A DNA stretch of 64,000 nucleotides from SB11 sp964584305 (GCA_964584305.1 CAZOZL010000007.1:72635-136634), one strand, 5' to 3'. Shown: positions 43,662 to 52,061, numbered from the stretch's first letter. A program made the numbers and translations. The notes: generated from the letters alone by a model not told the origin.

Positions 43662-44714
43662 TTGCTACGTTTTATAATAAAAAAACTACTGTACGGCATT
43701 TTGGTGCTGTTTGGCATAGTACTTTTAGTATTTATGCTGTTTGCTTGGTTTCCAGACCCAGCAGAGATAATGGCAGGGCAGCGGGATGATATTCTTACCA
43801 AAGAAGCTATAAAAAAAGAACTGGGTTTAGATAAATCTAAGGGTCAGCAATTGCTATTGTATATTAATGACCTTTCTCCCATCTCTTTTCACACGCCCAC
43901 CACTGAAAATGAAGAAAAATATAACTATACCTCTCTTTTCACTATTGGTAATACTGCTACTGTATTAAAACTGCCTTATTTACGGCGTTCTTATCAGAGC
44001 AAGAAAAAGGTGTCAACAGTACTGGCTGAATCTTTTGTAGGTACTTTGGTACTGGCATTAGCAGCAATAATTTTTGCTTCACTATTGGGAATATTTATGG
44101 GTATTTGGGCGGCATTAAAACAAGATACTTTTGCTGATAGGACTATACTTTTTGTAAGTACCATTGGTATATCTATGCCTTCGTTTTTCGCCTCTATTAT
44201 TATAGCATGGATATTTGGCTATGTATTAACAGAATATACAGGGCTTAATATGACGGGCAGCCTTATTGACTATGATAGCAACTACAATCGCTTTTATAAC
44301 CTTAATAATCTTATTCTACCTGCATTGGCATTAGGCATTCGCCCGCTTGCTATTATTATACAACTTACCCGAAGCAGCATGATAGAGGTAATGGGGCAGG
44401 AGTATATACGCACTGCCTATGCAAAGGGGTTAAGCAATTTTAAAGTAATATGGAGGCACGCACTCAAAAATGCACTTAACCCTGTTATCACCTCCATTTC
44501 TGGTTGGTTTGCATCACTACTGGCAGGTTCTTTTTTTGTTGAGTATATATTTAACTGGCGAGGGGTGGGTAAAGTTACCGTTGATGCTTTAGAAAAAGCA
44601 GACTACCCTGTGGTAATGGGGGCTATACTTTTAATAGCCGTTATATTTATTATTATTAATATAGTAGTGGATATTGCATACAAACTGTTAGACCCTCGCA
44701 TTAAAATGGGCTAA
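43662..44714 (+). CDS. ABC peptide/nickel-type transporter permease (OppB/DppB family)
   Basis: 350 residues. The N terminus LRFIIKKLLYGILVLFGIVLLVFMLF is the standard OppB opening; an extracytoplasmic insert at about 25-115, then five helices with the signature QEYIRTAYAKGLSNFKVIWRHALKNALNPV and the C-terminal FNWRGVGKVTVDALEKADYPVVMG. The only workable start is TTG 43662. Its probable C-type partner is at 25991-27085. The shikimate kinase gene begins 1 bp after its stop. No binding protein or ATPase is adjacent. Confidence 0.92.
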   Translation: MLRFIIKKLLYGILVLFGIVLLVFMLFAWFPDPAEIMAGQRDDILTKEAIKKELGLDKSKGQQLLLYINDLSPISFHTPTTENEEKYNYTSLFTIGNTATVLKLPYLRRSYQSKKKVSTVLAESFVGTLVLALAAIIFASLLGIFMGIWAALKQDTFADRTILFVSTIGISMPSFFASIIIAWIFGYVLTEYTGLNMTGSLIDYDSNYNRFYNLNNLILPALALGIRPLAIIIQLTRSSMIEVMGQEYIRTAYAKGLSNFKVIWRHALKNALNPVITSISGWFASLLAGSFFVEYIFNWRGVGKVTVDALEKADYPVVMGAILLIAVIFIIINIVVDIAYKLLDPRIKMG

Positions 44715-44715
44715 T

Positions 44716-45222
44716 ATGCACAAGGTATTATACTTAATAGGTTTTATGGGAGCAGGCAAAACTACCCTTGCAAAGCAAGTGGCAGAGCTATATAACTTTA
44801 CTTGTATTGATATAGATAACGAGATTGAAAAAAGCACAAATAAAACTATTGCTACCATTTTTGCTACTGATGGAGAGGAAATCTTTAGAAAAATTGAAGC
44901 CGAAGTACTGCGCACTATCCCTATTACAAAAAATACTATTATAGCCACTGGCGGCGGTTTGCCCTGCTACCATAACAATATGGAGTGGATGAATGCCAAC
45001 GGCACAACTTTATACCTAAAACATACTATTAGCGAACTAAAAAAACGCCTCGCAAATGAAGTTGCGCAACGCCCATTACTAAAAAAGAACCCAAATATGA
45101 CATTTGCAGCACATATAGAAGAGTTAATGAACATACGTTTGCCCTATTATGAGCAAGCAAAATTTGTAATATTGGGCAATCTTATATCACCGCAAACCGC
45201 TATTAACACTGCACTTGTTTAA
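44716..45222 (+). CDS. aroK: Shikimate kinase
   Basis: 168 residues; phosphorylates shikimate in aromatic amino acid synthesis. The P-loop GFMGAGKTT is at 9-17, the shikimate-binding FRKIEAEVL and TGGGLPC follow, and the lid contains AQRPLL. Directly follows the OppB-like gene, so it is probably transcribed with it although unrelated in function. No other aro gene is in the window. Confidence 0.95.
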   Translation: MHKVLYLIGFMGAGKTTLAKQVAELYNFTCIDIDNEIEKSTNKTIATIFATDGEEIFRKIEAEVLRTIPITKNTIIATGGGLPCYHNNMEWMNANGTTLYLKHTISELKKRLANEVAQRPLLKKNPNMTFAAHIEELMNIRLPYYEQAKFVILGNLISPQTAINTALV

Positions 45223-45325
45223 TGTTAATAAGTCGCAGAAGCCTATAAAATCAACGATTTTCGGGTATTTTTTCAAAAAAACCAAGTATATCAAGCGTTT
45301 CCAGCGATTTTTTTCGCTTTTGAAC

Positions 45326-45355
45326 TTGTATCATTAAAAATTTATAGTATGTTTG
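45326..45355 (+). promoter_or_regulatory. Strong Bacteroidota promoter for the HU gene
   Basis: TTG (45326-45328), exactly 19 bp, then TATGTTTG (45348-45355): a complete match to both consensus elements, leaving a 5' leader of about 35 bases before ATG 45397. Confidence 0.65.
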
Positions 45356-45396
45356 ACTAAGCATTTGATAATAAACATAAACTAATAGTTAAACCT

Positions 45397-45669
45397 ATGA
45401 ACAAATCAGACTTAATCAACTCAATCGCATCAGAAGCGAAGATTACTAAAGTTCAAGCACAAGCAGCTTTGAACTCATTTTTAGATACGACTTCATCAGC
45501 TTTGAAAAAAGGTGATAAAGTGATATTAGTAGGCTTTGGTACATTTTCAGTAGCAGACCGTGCTGCACGTACTGGACGTAACCCTCAAACTGGTAAAGAA
45601 ATTAAAATAGCTGCTAAAAAAGTAGTTAAATTTAAGCCAGGTTCTGAGCTTTCTACAAAAGTGAAGTAA
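45397..45669 (+). CDS. HU family DNA-binding protein
   Basis: 90-residue histone-like protein: helical dimer core (MNKSDLINSIASEAKITKVQ, ALNSFLDTTSSALKKGD), then the beta-arm region GFGTFSVADRAARTGRNPQTG with the DNA-intercalating Pro in RNPQTG, and KVVKFKPG. Bends and compacts DNA as a dimer. The clearest promoter in the window precedes it and a perfect terminator follows, consistent with high expression. The gene is richer in preferred codons than its neighbours. Confidence 0.96.
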   Translation: MNKSDLINSIASEAKITKVQAQAALNSFLDTTSSALKKGDKVILVGFGTFSVADRAARTGRNPQTGKEIKIAAKKVVKFKPGSELSTKVK

Positions 45670-45693
45670 TCAAAACAAAACACTGAAATTAAG

Positions 45694-45727
45694 TCCCGCT
45701 TACAAAATTGTAAGCGGGATTTTTTAT
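45694..45727 (+). terminator. Rho-independent terminator of the HU gene
   Basis: TCCCGCTTACAA (45694-45705) and TTGTAAGCGGGA (45708-45719) form a 10-12 bp stem followed by a T-run. Confidence 0.9.
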
Positions 45728-45735
45728 TTTACCCT

Positions 45736-46920
45736 ATGGATACACTACGTCAGCAATTTTTAAAATATGTAGCTCAAACCTCTGATGCACCTATGCTACT
45801 TTCTATAACCAAAGCAGAGGGCGTGTACTTGTATGCCGCAAATGGAAAAAAATATATTGATTTAATATCGGGTATTGGCGTAAGCAGTTATGGGCATGGT
45901 AACTCAAAAATAATTGAAGCTATACAGCAACAAGCCGAAAAATATTTACACCTAATGGTGTATGGCGAGTATGTGCAGCAACCACAAGTAGCTTTAGCCG
46001 AAAAACTGTGCAGTAAATTACCCGAAACTTTAAACTCGGTATATTATGTTAATTCGGGTTCAGAAGCTATTGAAGGAGCTTTAAAATTAGCCAAACGAGC
46101 AACGGGTAGAAGCAAAATTATAGCGGCAAAAAATGCCTACCATGGTTCTACACACGGGGCATTAAGTTTAATGGACAATGAGTATTTTACCCAAGCCTAC
46201 CGCCCATTATTACCCCAAATAGAGTTTATTAACTTTAATAGCATTGCTGATTTAAAAACTATTACCCGTGATGTTGCCGCAGTTGTGGTTGAGACCATAC
46301 AGGGCGAGGCGGGGTATCTTGTCCCCACAGAAAACTATTTAAAACAACTACGTACCCAGTGTGATAGTACTGGTACATTACTTATTTTAGATGAAATACA
46401 GTGCGGTATGGGCAGAACAGGTAGTTTGTTTGCCTTTGAGCAATACCATATAGTACCCGATATATTGGTGCTTGCAAAAGCCTTTGGCGCAGGTATGCCA
46501 TTAGGTGCTTTTATTGCCAATAAGTTAGTGATGGATAATTTTATAAGCAACCCTATATTAGGGCATATTACCACTTTTGGCGGGCATCCCGTTAGCTGTG
46601 CGGCGGCACTTGCAGGTTTAGAATGGCTTGAAGAAACTGAAATTTATAAAGAGGTAGAAGAAAAAGAGCAAATTTTTAGAAATAATTTATCCCGCCAAAC
46701 CATTTCGGGCAAGGGTTTAATGTTAGCCATAGCATTGGGTACTGAACTTAGAAATAAGAGTATTATAAAAAACAGTATAGAAAATGGAGTGATAACCGAC
46801 TGGTTTTTGCACTGCGATTATAAACTACGCATAGCCCCCCCGCTAACTATTACCCACCAACAAATTGATGTTGCTTGCGATATACTGCTAAATGCTATTG
46901 AAAATATAGATAAAGGCTAA
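45736..46920 (+). CDS. Class III PLP aminotransferase (acetylornithine/ornithine type)
   Basis: 394 residues. Fold-type I PLP enzyme: VNSGSEAIEGALKLAKRATG binds the cofactor phosphate, VVVETIQGEAGY and LILDEIQCGMGRTG the pyridine ring, and LAKAFGAGMPLGAF holds the Schiff-base lysine (in AKAFG). Close relatives transaminate N-acetylornithine, ornithine or 4-aminobutyrate; the exact substrate is not decidable and no arginine genes are adjacent. Begins 10 bp after the HU terminator, so it needs its own promoter, which I could not identify. Confidence 0.92.
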   Translation: MDTLRQQFLKYVAQTSDAPMLLSITKAEGVYLYAANGKKYIDLISGIGVSSYGHGNSKIIEAIQQQAEKYLHLMVYGEYVQQPQVALAEKLCSKLPETLNSVYYVNSGSEAIEGALKLAKRATGRSKIIAAKNAYHGSTHGALSLMDNEYFTQAYRPLLPQIEFINFNSIADLKTITRDVAAVVVETIQGEAGYLVPTENYLKQLRTQCDSTGTLLILDEIQCGMGRTGSLFAFEQYHIVPDILVLAKAFGAGMPLGAFIANKLVMDNFISNPILGHITTFGGHPVSCAAALAGLEWLEETEIYKEVEEKEQIFRNNLSRQTISGKGLMLAIALGTELRNKSIIKNSIENGVITDWFLHCDYKLRIAPPLTITHQQIDVACDILLNAIENIDKG

Positions 46921-46939
46921 AGTAAAACCCCATAACCTT

Positions 46940-46959
46940 GCCGCACTGGTATGTGCGGC
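46940..46959. terminator. GC-rich hairpin in a convergent spacer, possible terminator
   Basis: GCCGCAC and GTGCGGC pair exactly around a 6-nt loop between the converging aminotransferase and cupin genes, but no T-run follows on either strand. Confidence 0.3.
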
Positions 46960-46983
46960 GTAGTATAGTGAAGCAAATTTTTA

Positions 46984-47541
46984 TTATACCAATACCTCAC
47001 CTCTTTCAGTGTGGTAGCTTTGTATTTTTTTAATAAACTGGTTTTGGGTATCGTCCCAAATAGTGCATTCTGTTATTGCATTAACGTACAGGTGTACACT
47101 CATAGCTCTTTCTTTCCCTATGTTTTCTATGCTATGGAATCCCATATCATCGTTCATATAACTTAAACTGCCTTTTTGTGCTATTCCATCACTTGTAACC
47201 ACAGGTTTTGGTGTAGTACCGTTCCACTTATAGCGGGTTTCCTCTATCTCACCCTGTGCTATATATACCCAACACTCTTGCTGGTTGTGGCAATGGATGG
47301 GGGTTAACTGCCCAATATCCCAACATAGCAATAAAAGTTCGTAATCATCGGTTCGGTCAATGCAATTTCGGGTGTAGGAATTTTTGGACCAATATGCGTA
47401 GGGAGTAAGCTCATTTGCTGGTAAATCTATGTGTTTAATGAGCCGTGCGTAGTCGGCTTTGCTTCTACATCGTTCTAAATCGTCTAAAAGTCCTTCAATG
47501 GTAGTTATTTTGTCCAAAACAGGTTTTATTGGTAAGCCCAT
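46984..47541 (-). CDS. Cysteine dioxygenase-like cupin
   Basis: Start at ATG 47541 (185 residues); seven residues longer if read from 47562. The cupin iron site is visible: PIHCHNQQECWVYIAQGEIEETRY supplies two His, and DMGFHSIEN the third. Preceding text (LTPYAYWSKNSYTRNCIDRTDDYELLLLCWDIGQ) matches the CDO family, which oxidises cysteine to cysteine sulfinate. The Cys of the Cys-Tyr crosslink (mammalian Cys93) may be the Cys in QECW, but whether the crosslink forms is unknown. Substrate may be another thiol (e.g. 3-mercaptopropionate). Confidence 0.85.
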   Translation of the reverse strand: MGLPIKPVLDKITTIEGLLDDLERCRSKADYARLIKHIDLPANELTPYAYWSKNSYTRNCIDRTDDYELLLLCWDIGQLTPIHCHNQQECWVYIAQGEIEETRYKWNGTTPKPVVTSDGIAQKGSLSYMNDDMGFHSIENIGKERAMSVHLYVNAITECTIWDDTQNQFIKKIQSYHTERGEVLV

Positions 47542-47774
47542 ATAGTACAAAAAAAATAGCATTGAAGCTAAAAAAAGTATTATTAATTGTTAATCCCGCC
47601 CTAAATAATTTTAAAGGCTACTCAATTGTATTGATTTTACTGTAACCGCCTTCACTATATTTTAAAAATCAAAAAACAGCCGTGTTACATTTTAAACTGT
47701 AAAAAGTTCCCCATTTAAAATTTTCAATTGTCATTAAGCATAAAGAAAGTATATTTATTGTAATTTTTAAACTA

Positions 47775-48122
47775 ATGAAAGAATTTGTTTTATTGATTAA
47801 AGGAAACGAAATGCACCTTATTTCTGATGATGAGCGTAATCGCCGTATGCAGGAGTTTGGTTTGTGGATGCAACAAATGGTAAAAGAGGACAGGTATATT
47901 ACTGGTCAATCATTAGAAATGCAAGGGCATTTAGTAAAAGATAAGGACACTGTACTAACCGATGGTCCTTTTTTAGAACCTAAGGAAGTAATTGGTGGTT
48001 TTGTATCTATAAAAGCAGCTAATATTGATGAGGCAACTGAAATTGCTAAAAACTGCCCACTACTAAAGTATTACGAGATTTTTGTTCGCCCACTCCAAGC
48101 CCATATGGATGCTCCAAAATAA
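47775..48122 (+). CDS. DGPF/YCII domain protein, partner of an ECF42 sigma factor
   Basis: 115 residues with the YCII ferredoxin-like fold. The DGPF motif that names the family is in TVLTDGPFLEPKEVIGGF, with a later LLKYYEIFVRPL. Proteins of this kind are the usual neighbours of ECF42 sigma factors, and here the sigma factor gene starts 14 bp before this stop codon. Their role is unknown; a small enzyme or ligand-binding protein is assumed. Confidence 0.9.
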   Translation: MKEFVLLIKGNEMHLISDDERNRRMQEFGLWMQQMVKEDRYITGQSLEMQGHLVKDKDTVLTDGPFLEPKEVIGGFVSIKAANIDEATEIAKNCPLLKYYEIFVRPLQAHMDAPK

Positions 48123-49359
48123 GAACAATGAAATAATCACCCAACTATATCATAAAATGTATGGCAAATTAGTATCATACATTACCTCAATTATTGGGTT
48201 TCATCATCTTGAAACTGCAGAAGATATTGCTCAGGATACACTAACGGACGCTTTTACCGCATGGAAAAAAACTACAATGCCTAATAAACCTGAAGCATGG
48301 CTATTTAAAGTAGCTAAAAACAAAACTGTTAACTATATAAAACGCCAAAAAATTCAAGAAAAAGTCTATAATCACACCTTTTTAGAGCAAGATGATTTTA
48401 CTGATGCCAATGGAGTAAATGAACTGATTGAAGATAGTATGTTAAGAGTGATGATAGCGTGCTGCCACCCGAGTATTTCATCAGAAAATCAAATCACTCT
48501 TATTTTAAAAGCATTATGTGGGTTTAGTCGTAAAGAAATATCCACTGCATTGCTCACAAAAGAAGAAACTATAAAAAAACGACTTGTCGCAGTCAAAAAG
48601 CAGGTAATCACACAAAACATTAAACTCGAAATGCCTGAGAATACTAATCTAAATAAGCGTTTAGATATGGTATGTACTTGTTTATATTTATTGTTTAATG
48701 AAGGCTATAACTCTACTCACTCGAAAGAAATTATACGAAAAGAAATGTGCTTGGAAGCAATGGGGTTATGTAGATTGATAGCGCACAAAATAGAAGACTA
48801 TCCCAAAGCAAAAGCATTAATGGCATTAATGTGTTTCCACACTGCCCGGTTTGATAGTCGCATTGATGATAAGGGTGCTATTATTCTTTTTCAATATCAG
48901 GATAGAGAAGTATGGAGTAATGAATTGATAGATGCGGGGATTAAGTATTTATCGTCATCACAAAATAATAAAGAACTAAGTAGTTACCATATAGAGGCAG
49001 CCATAGCAGCCGAACATTGTTTTGCCAAGAGTTTTGAAAATACCAATTGGCAATATATTTATAGCCTATATGAGAAGCTATACGAACTTAAGAAAAACCC
49101 TATTATACAACTTAACTTAGCTATTATATCAAGCAGGTTAGATGGGGTAGGGAGTAGTATTAAGAAATTGAATTTATTAAAAGTTGAAAGTAAACCATTA
49201 AGCAGTTACTACTTATTGTATGCAACTTTGGGCGAGCTGTATAAAACAAATGGAGATAAGGAAAATGCAAAACTCAACTATCAATATGCTTTTACTTTAA
49301 CCCATTCAGAAAAAGAAAAAGATTTCTTGCAACAAAAAATCTCAGCTATTGCCAACTGA
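48109..49359 (+). CDS. ECF42-type RNA polymerase sigma factor with C-terminal TPR-like extension
   Basis: About 416 residues from ATG 48109, which overlaps the DGPF gene. Sigma region 2 lies at about 12-75 (LVSYITSIIGFHHLETAEDIAQDTLTDAFTAWKK; WLFKVAKNKTVNYIKR) and region 4 at 115-165 (ALCGFSRKEISTALLTKEETIKKRLVAVKK). The remaining 240 residues are helical and repeat-like (YLLFNEGY, AKALMALMCFHTARFD, AIAAEHCFAKSFENTNWQYI, LYELKKNPIIQLNLAIISSRLDG). This long helical tail replaces an anti-sigma factor in the ECF42 group and is thought to regulate activity. The signal is unknown. Confidence 0.9.
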   Translation: MLQNKNNEIITQLYHKMYGKLVSYITSIIGFHHLETAEDIAQDTLTDAFTAWKKTTMPNKPEAWLFKVAKNKTVNYIKRQKIQEKVYNHTFLEQDDFTDANGVNELIEDSMLRVMIACCHPSISSENQITLILKALCGFSRKEISTALLTKEETIKKRLVAVKKQVITQNIKLEMPENTNLNKRLDMVCTCLYLLFNEGYNSTHSKEIIRKEMCLEAMGLCRLIAHKIEDYPKAKALMALMCFHTARFDSRIDDKGAIILFQYQDREVWSNELIDAGIKYLSSSQNNKELSSYHIEAAIAAEHCFAKSFENTNWQYIYSLYEKLYELKKNPIIQLNLAIISSRLDGVGSSIKKLNLLKVESKPLSSYYLLYATLGELYKTNGDKENAKLNYQYAFTLTHSEKEKDFLQQKISAIAN

Positions 49360-49365
49360 GATTTT
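49336..49365. terminator. Bidirectional terminator at the sigma/AHSA1 junction
   Basis: AAAATCTCAG (49336-49345) pairs with CTGAGATTTT (49356-49365). The left arm is inside the last codons of the sigma gene. On the minus strand a run of six T follows, so it suits the converging AHSA1 gene best. Confidence 0.6.
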
Positions 49366-49386
49366 GATTGATTTTGCAGTATTTCC

Positions 49387-49839
49387 CTAATTCCAAGGTT
49401 GTCCTGCACCTTTTTCACAATAGTTTTTAAGTGAATTGGTAATAAAATGCCTCCAAGTTTGGTTTACCACTTCTAAGCCTTCTTTGTTTAGTGCAGCAGC
49501 AAAATTGTAATGTTTGAAAACTACTTCAGTGTTATTACCATTTGAGCTTAAATCAAAGCTAATGTTTGAGTTTACCCAAGTGGGGTTGGTATTACTAATA
49601 CAAGTCCATAAAATACGGTTGTCTTTCAATTCATCAATTCTAAACTCCATTTCAAAAATTTGCCCTTCTTTGTTAAAAATCATTTTCGATACTCCACCTA
49701 CCTCAGTAGCAACTGTGGTATTTGTAGCCCACCAGCCTTCAATACCTTTTTGGCTGGTAATAGCATTGTAAACAGTTTGCAATGTTGTATTAACTGTTAC
49801 TTTAACTTGAGATTCCATGTTTTTGTTTTGTGTTTCCAT
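49387..49839 (-). CDS. AHSA1/SRPBCC family protein
   Basis: 150 residues of the helix-grip fold: SQVKVTVNTTLQTVYNAITSQKGIEGWWATNT opens it, EMEFRIDELKDNRILWTC lies in the middle and WRHFITNSLKNYCEKGAGQPW closes it. This is the subfamily resembling the C-terminal domain of Hsp90 activator Aha1, commonly found beside ECF sigma factors, ArsR regulators and YCII genes. It probably binds a hydrophobic ligand. Convergent with the sigma factor gene, sharing one terminator. The start is the first ATG at 49839; the second ATG, seven residues in, is equally possible. Confidence 0.88.
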   Translation of the reverse strand: METQNKNMESQVKVTVNTTLQTVYNAITSQKGIEGWWATNTTVATEVGGVSKMIFNKEGQIFEMEFRIDELKDNRILWTCISNTNPTWVNSNISFDLSSNGNNTEVVFKHYNFAAALNKEGLEVVNQTWRHFITNSLKNYCEKGAGQPWN

Positions 49840-49947
49840 CTTGAGTTATTTTTATTGTTTAAATTGCGTTTATACAATATTGTCAATCACAAAATTGCTT
49901 TTGGGGATAAGCCTGCTAAAAAAAGCCTTAATTAATCTTTAAAAACT

Positions 49948-50466
49948 ATGGTTGACCAATCGAAATGGATAGATATTGAGTTTAGTTTTAACTATCCCCT
50001 CGGAAAATTCCCCTCATTATTAGAGCGGTTACGAGGAACACCCACTCGCCTTGAAGAATTTGTGAAAGGAGGTTCAAATAAAATCCTCACCAAAAAACAA
50101 AATAGCGCATGGTCTATACAAGAGCATATCGGGCATTTAATTGACTTAGAAGCACTTTTTGGATATAGAATAGATGATTTTGAAAAAGATGTTGAAGTAC
50201 TAACTGCGGCCGATATGAGTAACCAGAAAACCTATGAAGCCAACCATAATGCTGCTAATATTGCTGATTTACTTATAGCGTTTAGAGAAATACGTGCAAA
50301 ACATATAACACAATTAAAAAACTACAATGTTGAAACTATTGCAAAAACAGCTTTGCACCCAAGATTAAACAAACCCATGCGAGTTGTGGATTTAGTCTAT
50401 TTTTTTGCTGAACACGACGACCATCATTTAGCTATAATGCGTAGTTTAATAAATTCATATTTATAA
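49948..50466 (+). CDS. DinB family protein
   Basis: 172 residues of four-helix DinB/YfiT type. The metal-site histidines are visible in order: SIQEHIGHLIDLE, ANHNAAN/KAHITQL region, and FFAEHDDHHLAIM. The family includes thiol-transferases that use bacillithiol or mycothiol and other damage-responsive hydrolases; no substrate is known here. The gene is separated from the AHSA1 start by 108 bp and precedes the MFS gene by 37 bp, so it may be co-transcribed with the latter. Confidence 0.88.
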   Translation: MVDQSKWIDIEFSFNYPLGKFPSLLERLRGTPTRLEEFVKGGSNKILTKKQNSAWSIQEHIGHLIDLEALFGYRIDDFEKDVEVLTAADMSNQKTYEANHNAANIADLLIAFREIRAKHITQLKNYNVETIAKTALHPRLNKPMRVVDLVYFFAEHDDHHLAIMRSLINSYL

Positions 50467-50503
50467 AGTTTCGGTTTATTTTGCAGGGCATATAACAACC
50501 CCT

Positions 50504-51727
50504 ATGAAAATAAAAACCAACTCTGCCCTTACCTTCATATTTATTACTGTACTTATTGATGTGATTGGTTTAGGAATTATTATTCCTATCATCCCTGATT
50601 TAATAATGCAACTGACAGGTAAAGGCATTAGCGAAGCATCTGCATATGGTGGTTTATTGTTATTTTCTTATGCTATCATGCAGTTTATATTTTCACCCAT
50701 TTTAGGTGGTTTAAGTGATAAATACGGACGCAGACCTATATTATTAATTTCTCTTTTAGGTTTAGGGATAGATTATATTTTTCATGCGGTTGCCCCAACT
50801 CTTGCTTGGCTGTTTATTGGTAGGCTAATTGCGGGTGTTTGTGGTGCAAGTTTTACCACAGCAAATGCCTATATAGCTGATATTAGCACACCAGAAAAAA
50901 GAGCGCAGAACTTTGGCTTGATAGGTGCTGCATTTGGTATAGGGTTTATTATAGGACCTGTGATTGGTGGTGTAGTTGGCGATTACTTTGGAACACGTGC
51001 GCCGTTTTACGCCGCTGCAATACTAAGTTTACTAAATGTAATATACGGCTACTTTGTATTGCCTGAATCTTTACCAAAAGAAGAGCGAAGAGAGTTTAGC
51101 TTTAAACGGTCAAATCCATTAAGTGCTTTATTAAACCTAAAAAGATTTCCTATGCTAAAAGGCATGGTAGTATCATTTGTGCTTATTTATATTGCTTCGC
51201 ACGCAGTACAATCAAATTGGAGTTTTTTTAATAAACATAAATTTCAATGGACTCCTTCTGATATAGGTTGGTCGTTAGCAGTTGTAGGTATTATTACTGC
51301 CATAGTACAAGCGTGGCTAATTAGAATAATAATCCCAAAATTTGGTGTGAAAACATCTGTATTTATTGGTTTCACACTATATGGTGTAGGTTTAGTGTTA
51401 TTTGGGCTTGCTAACGCTTCGTGGATGATGTTTGCCTTCATTATCCCCTATTGTTTAGGAGGTATTGGGGGACCTGCTTTGCAAAGTATTATTTCAGACA
51501 AAATACCTATTAATGAACAGGGGGAATTGCAAGGAACATTAACTAGTTTGATGAGTGCAACCGCCATTGTAGGTCCTTTATTTATGACTAATTTGTTTTC
51601 ATATTTCATAAGCGAGTCAGCACCATTCCTATTACCTGGCGCACCATTTTTTGCTGGGGCAATTTTAGTATTGCTTAGTATTCTATTTTTAATTAAACCT
51701 TTGAGAAACTATACCACAAGCAAATAA
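50504..51727 (+). CDS. Tet-family MFS efflux transporter
   Basis: 407 residues and 12 predicted helices. The first helix FIFITVLIDVIGLGIIIPIIP and the MFS motif A GGLSDKYGRRPILL between helices 2 and 3 are those of the TCR/Tet branch, as is IADISTPEKRAQNFGLIGAAFGIGFIIGPVIGG (motif C, antiporter). So it should expel a drug or metabolite in exchange for protons. Chromosomal Tet-like proteins of Bacteroidota are usually not tetracycline-resistance determinants, so I do not name it tetA. Possibly transcribed with DinB upstream. Confidence 0.93.
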   Translation: MKIKTNSALTFIFITVLIDVIGLGIIIPIIPDLIMQLTGKGISEASAYGGLLLFSYAIMQFIFSPILGGLSDKYGRRPILLISLLGLGIDYIFHAVAPTLAWLFIGRLIAGVCGASFTTANAYIADISTPEKRAQNFGLIGAAFGIGFIIGPVIGGVVGDYFGTRAPFYAAAILSLLNVIYGYFVLPESLPKEERREFSFKRSNPLSALLNLKRFPMLKGMVVSFVLIYIASHAVQSNWSFFNKHKFQWTPSDIGWSLAVVGIITAIVQAWLIRIIIPKFGVKTSVFIGFTLYGVGLVLFGLANASWMMFAFIIPYCLGGIGGPALQSIISDKIPINEQGELQGTLTSLMSATAIVGPLFMTNLFSYFISESAPFLLPGAPFFAGAILVLLSILFLIKPLRNYTTSK

Positions 51728-51750
51728 AACAGTGCCTTAATTTACGTTTT

Positions 51751-51815
51751 TTATTAGCTATTGGTTTTTAGCCTTTAGTGCACGCATTGTTATCTTGAGC
51801 GGAGTCGAAAGGTGT
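51751..51815 (+). repeat. R4 repeat
   Basis: TTATTAGCTATTGGTTTTTA then GCCTTTAGTG, shared with 13001-13020 and 63836-63870. Confidence 0.6.
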
Positions 51816-51878
51816 GTAAGCAAGGTAGCGAGCAGGCGCATACGTAGAGGTATCACTTATTCCTTCCTTTTATTATTT

Positions 51879-51936
51879 ACCCCTTCCACATTAACTATTA
51901 GCAGAGCCAAATAACCAATACATTGGTAGGGGTTAA
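51879..51936 (-). repeat. R1 repeat, shortened inverted copy
   Basis: Read on the minus strand it gives CATTAACCCCTACCAATGTATTGG and then TTGGCTCTGCTAATAG..., i.e. the two ends of the R1 unit (37001-37105) with the middle missing. Confidence 0.6.
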
Positions 51937-51950
51937 TGCAACTCGCCTGT

Positions 51951-52043
51951 GCTGTCATTGCGAGGTCTTCCGCGGCAATCTCTTTGCTATCCCATCATAC
52001 CAGTTTGCCACGTTTGTCTAAGAAGACATTACTCGCAATGACG
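51951..52043. repeat. R5 palindromic repeat, full copy
   Basis: GTCATTGCGAG (51953-51963) and CTCGCAATGAC (52032-52042) form the outer stem of a roughly 90-bp imperfect palindrome. The GTCATTGCGAG word is a widespread bacterial intergenic repeat. The right half matches 16095-16139. Confidence 0.7.
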
Positions 52044-52061
52044 TGGTTTGTGTCAGTATAA

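Noticed and set aside
50504..51727. The Tet-family MFS gene as a tetracycline resistance gene
   Set aside because: Family membership alone does not define substrate; chromosomal context and no mobile element argue against.
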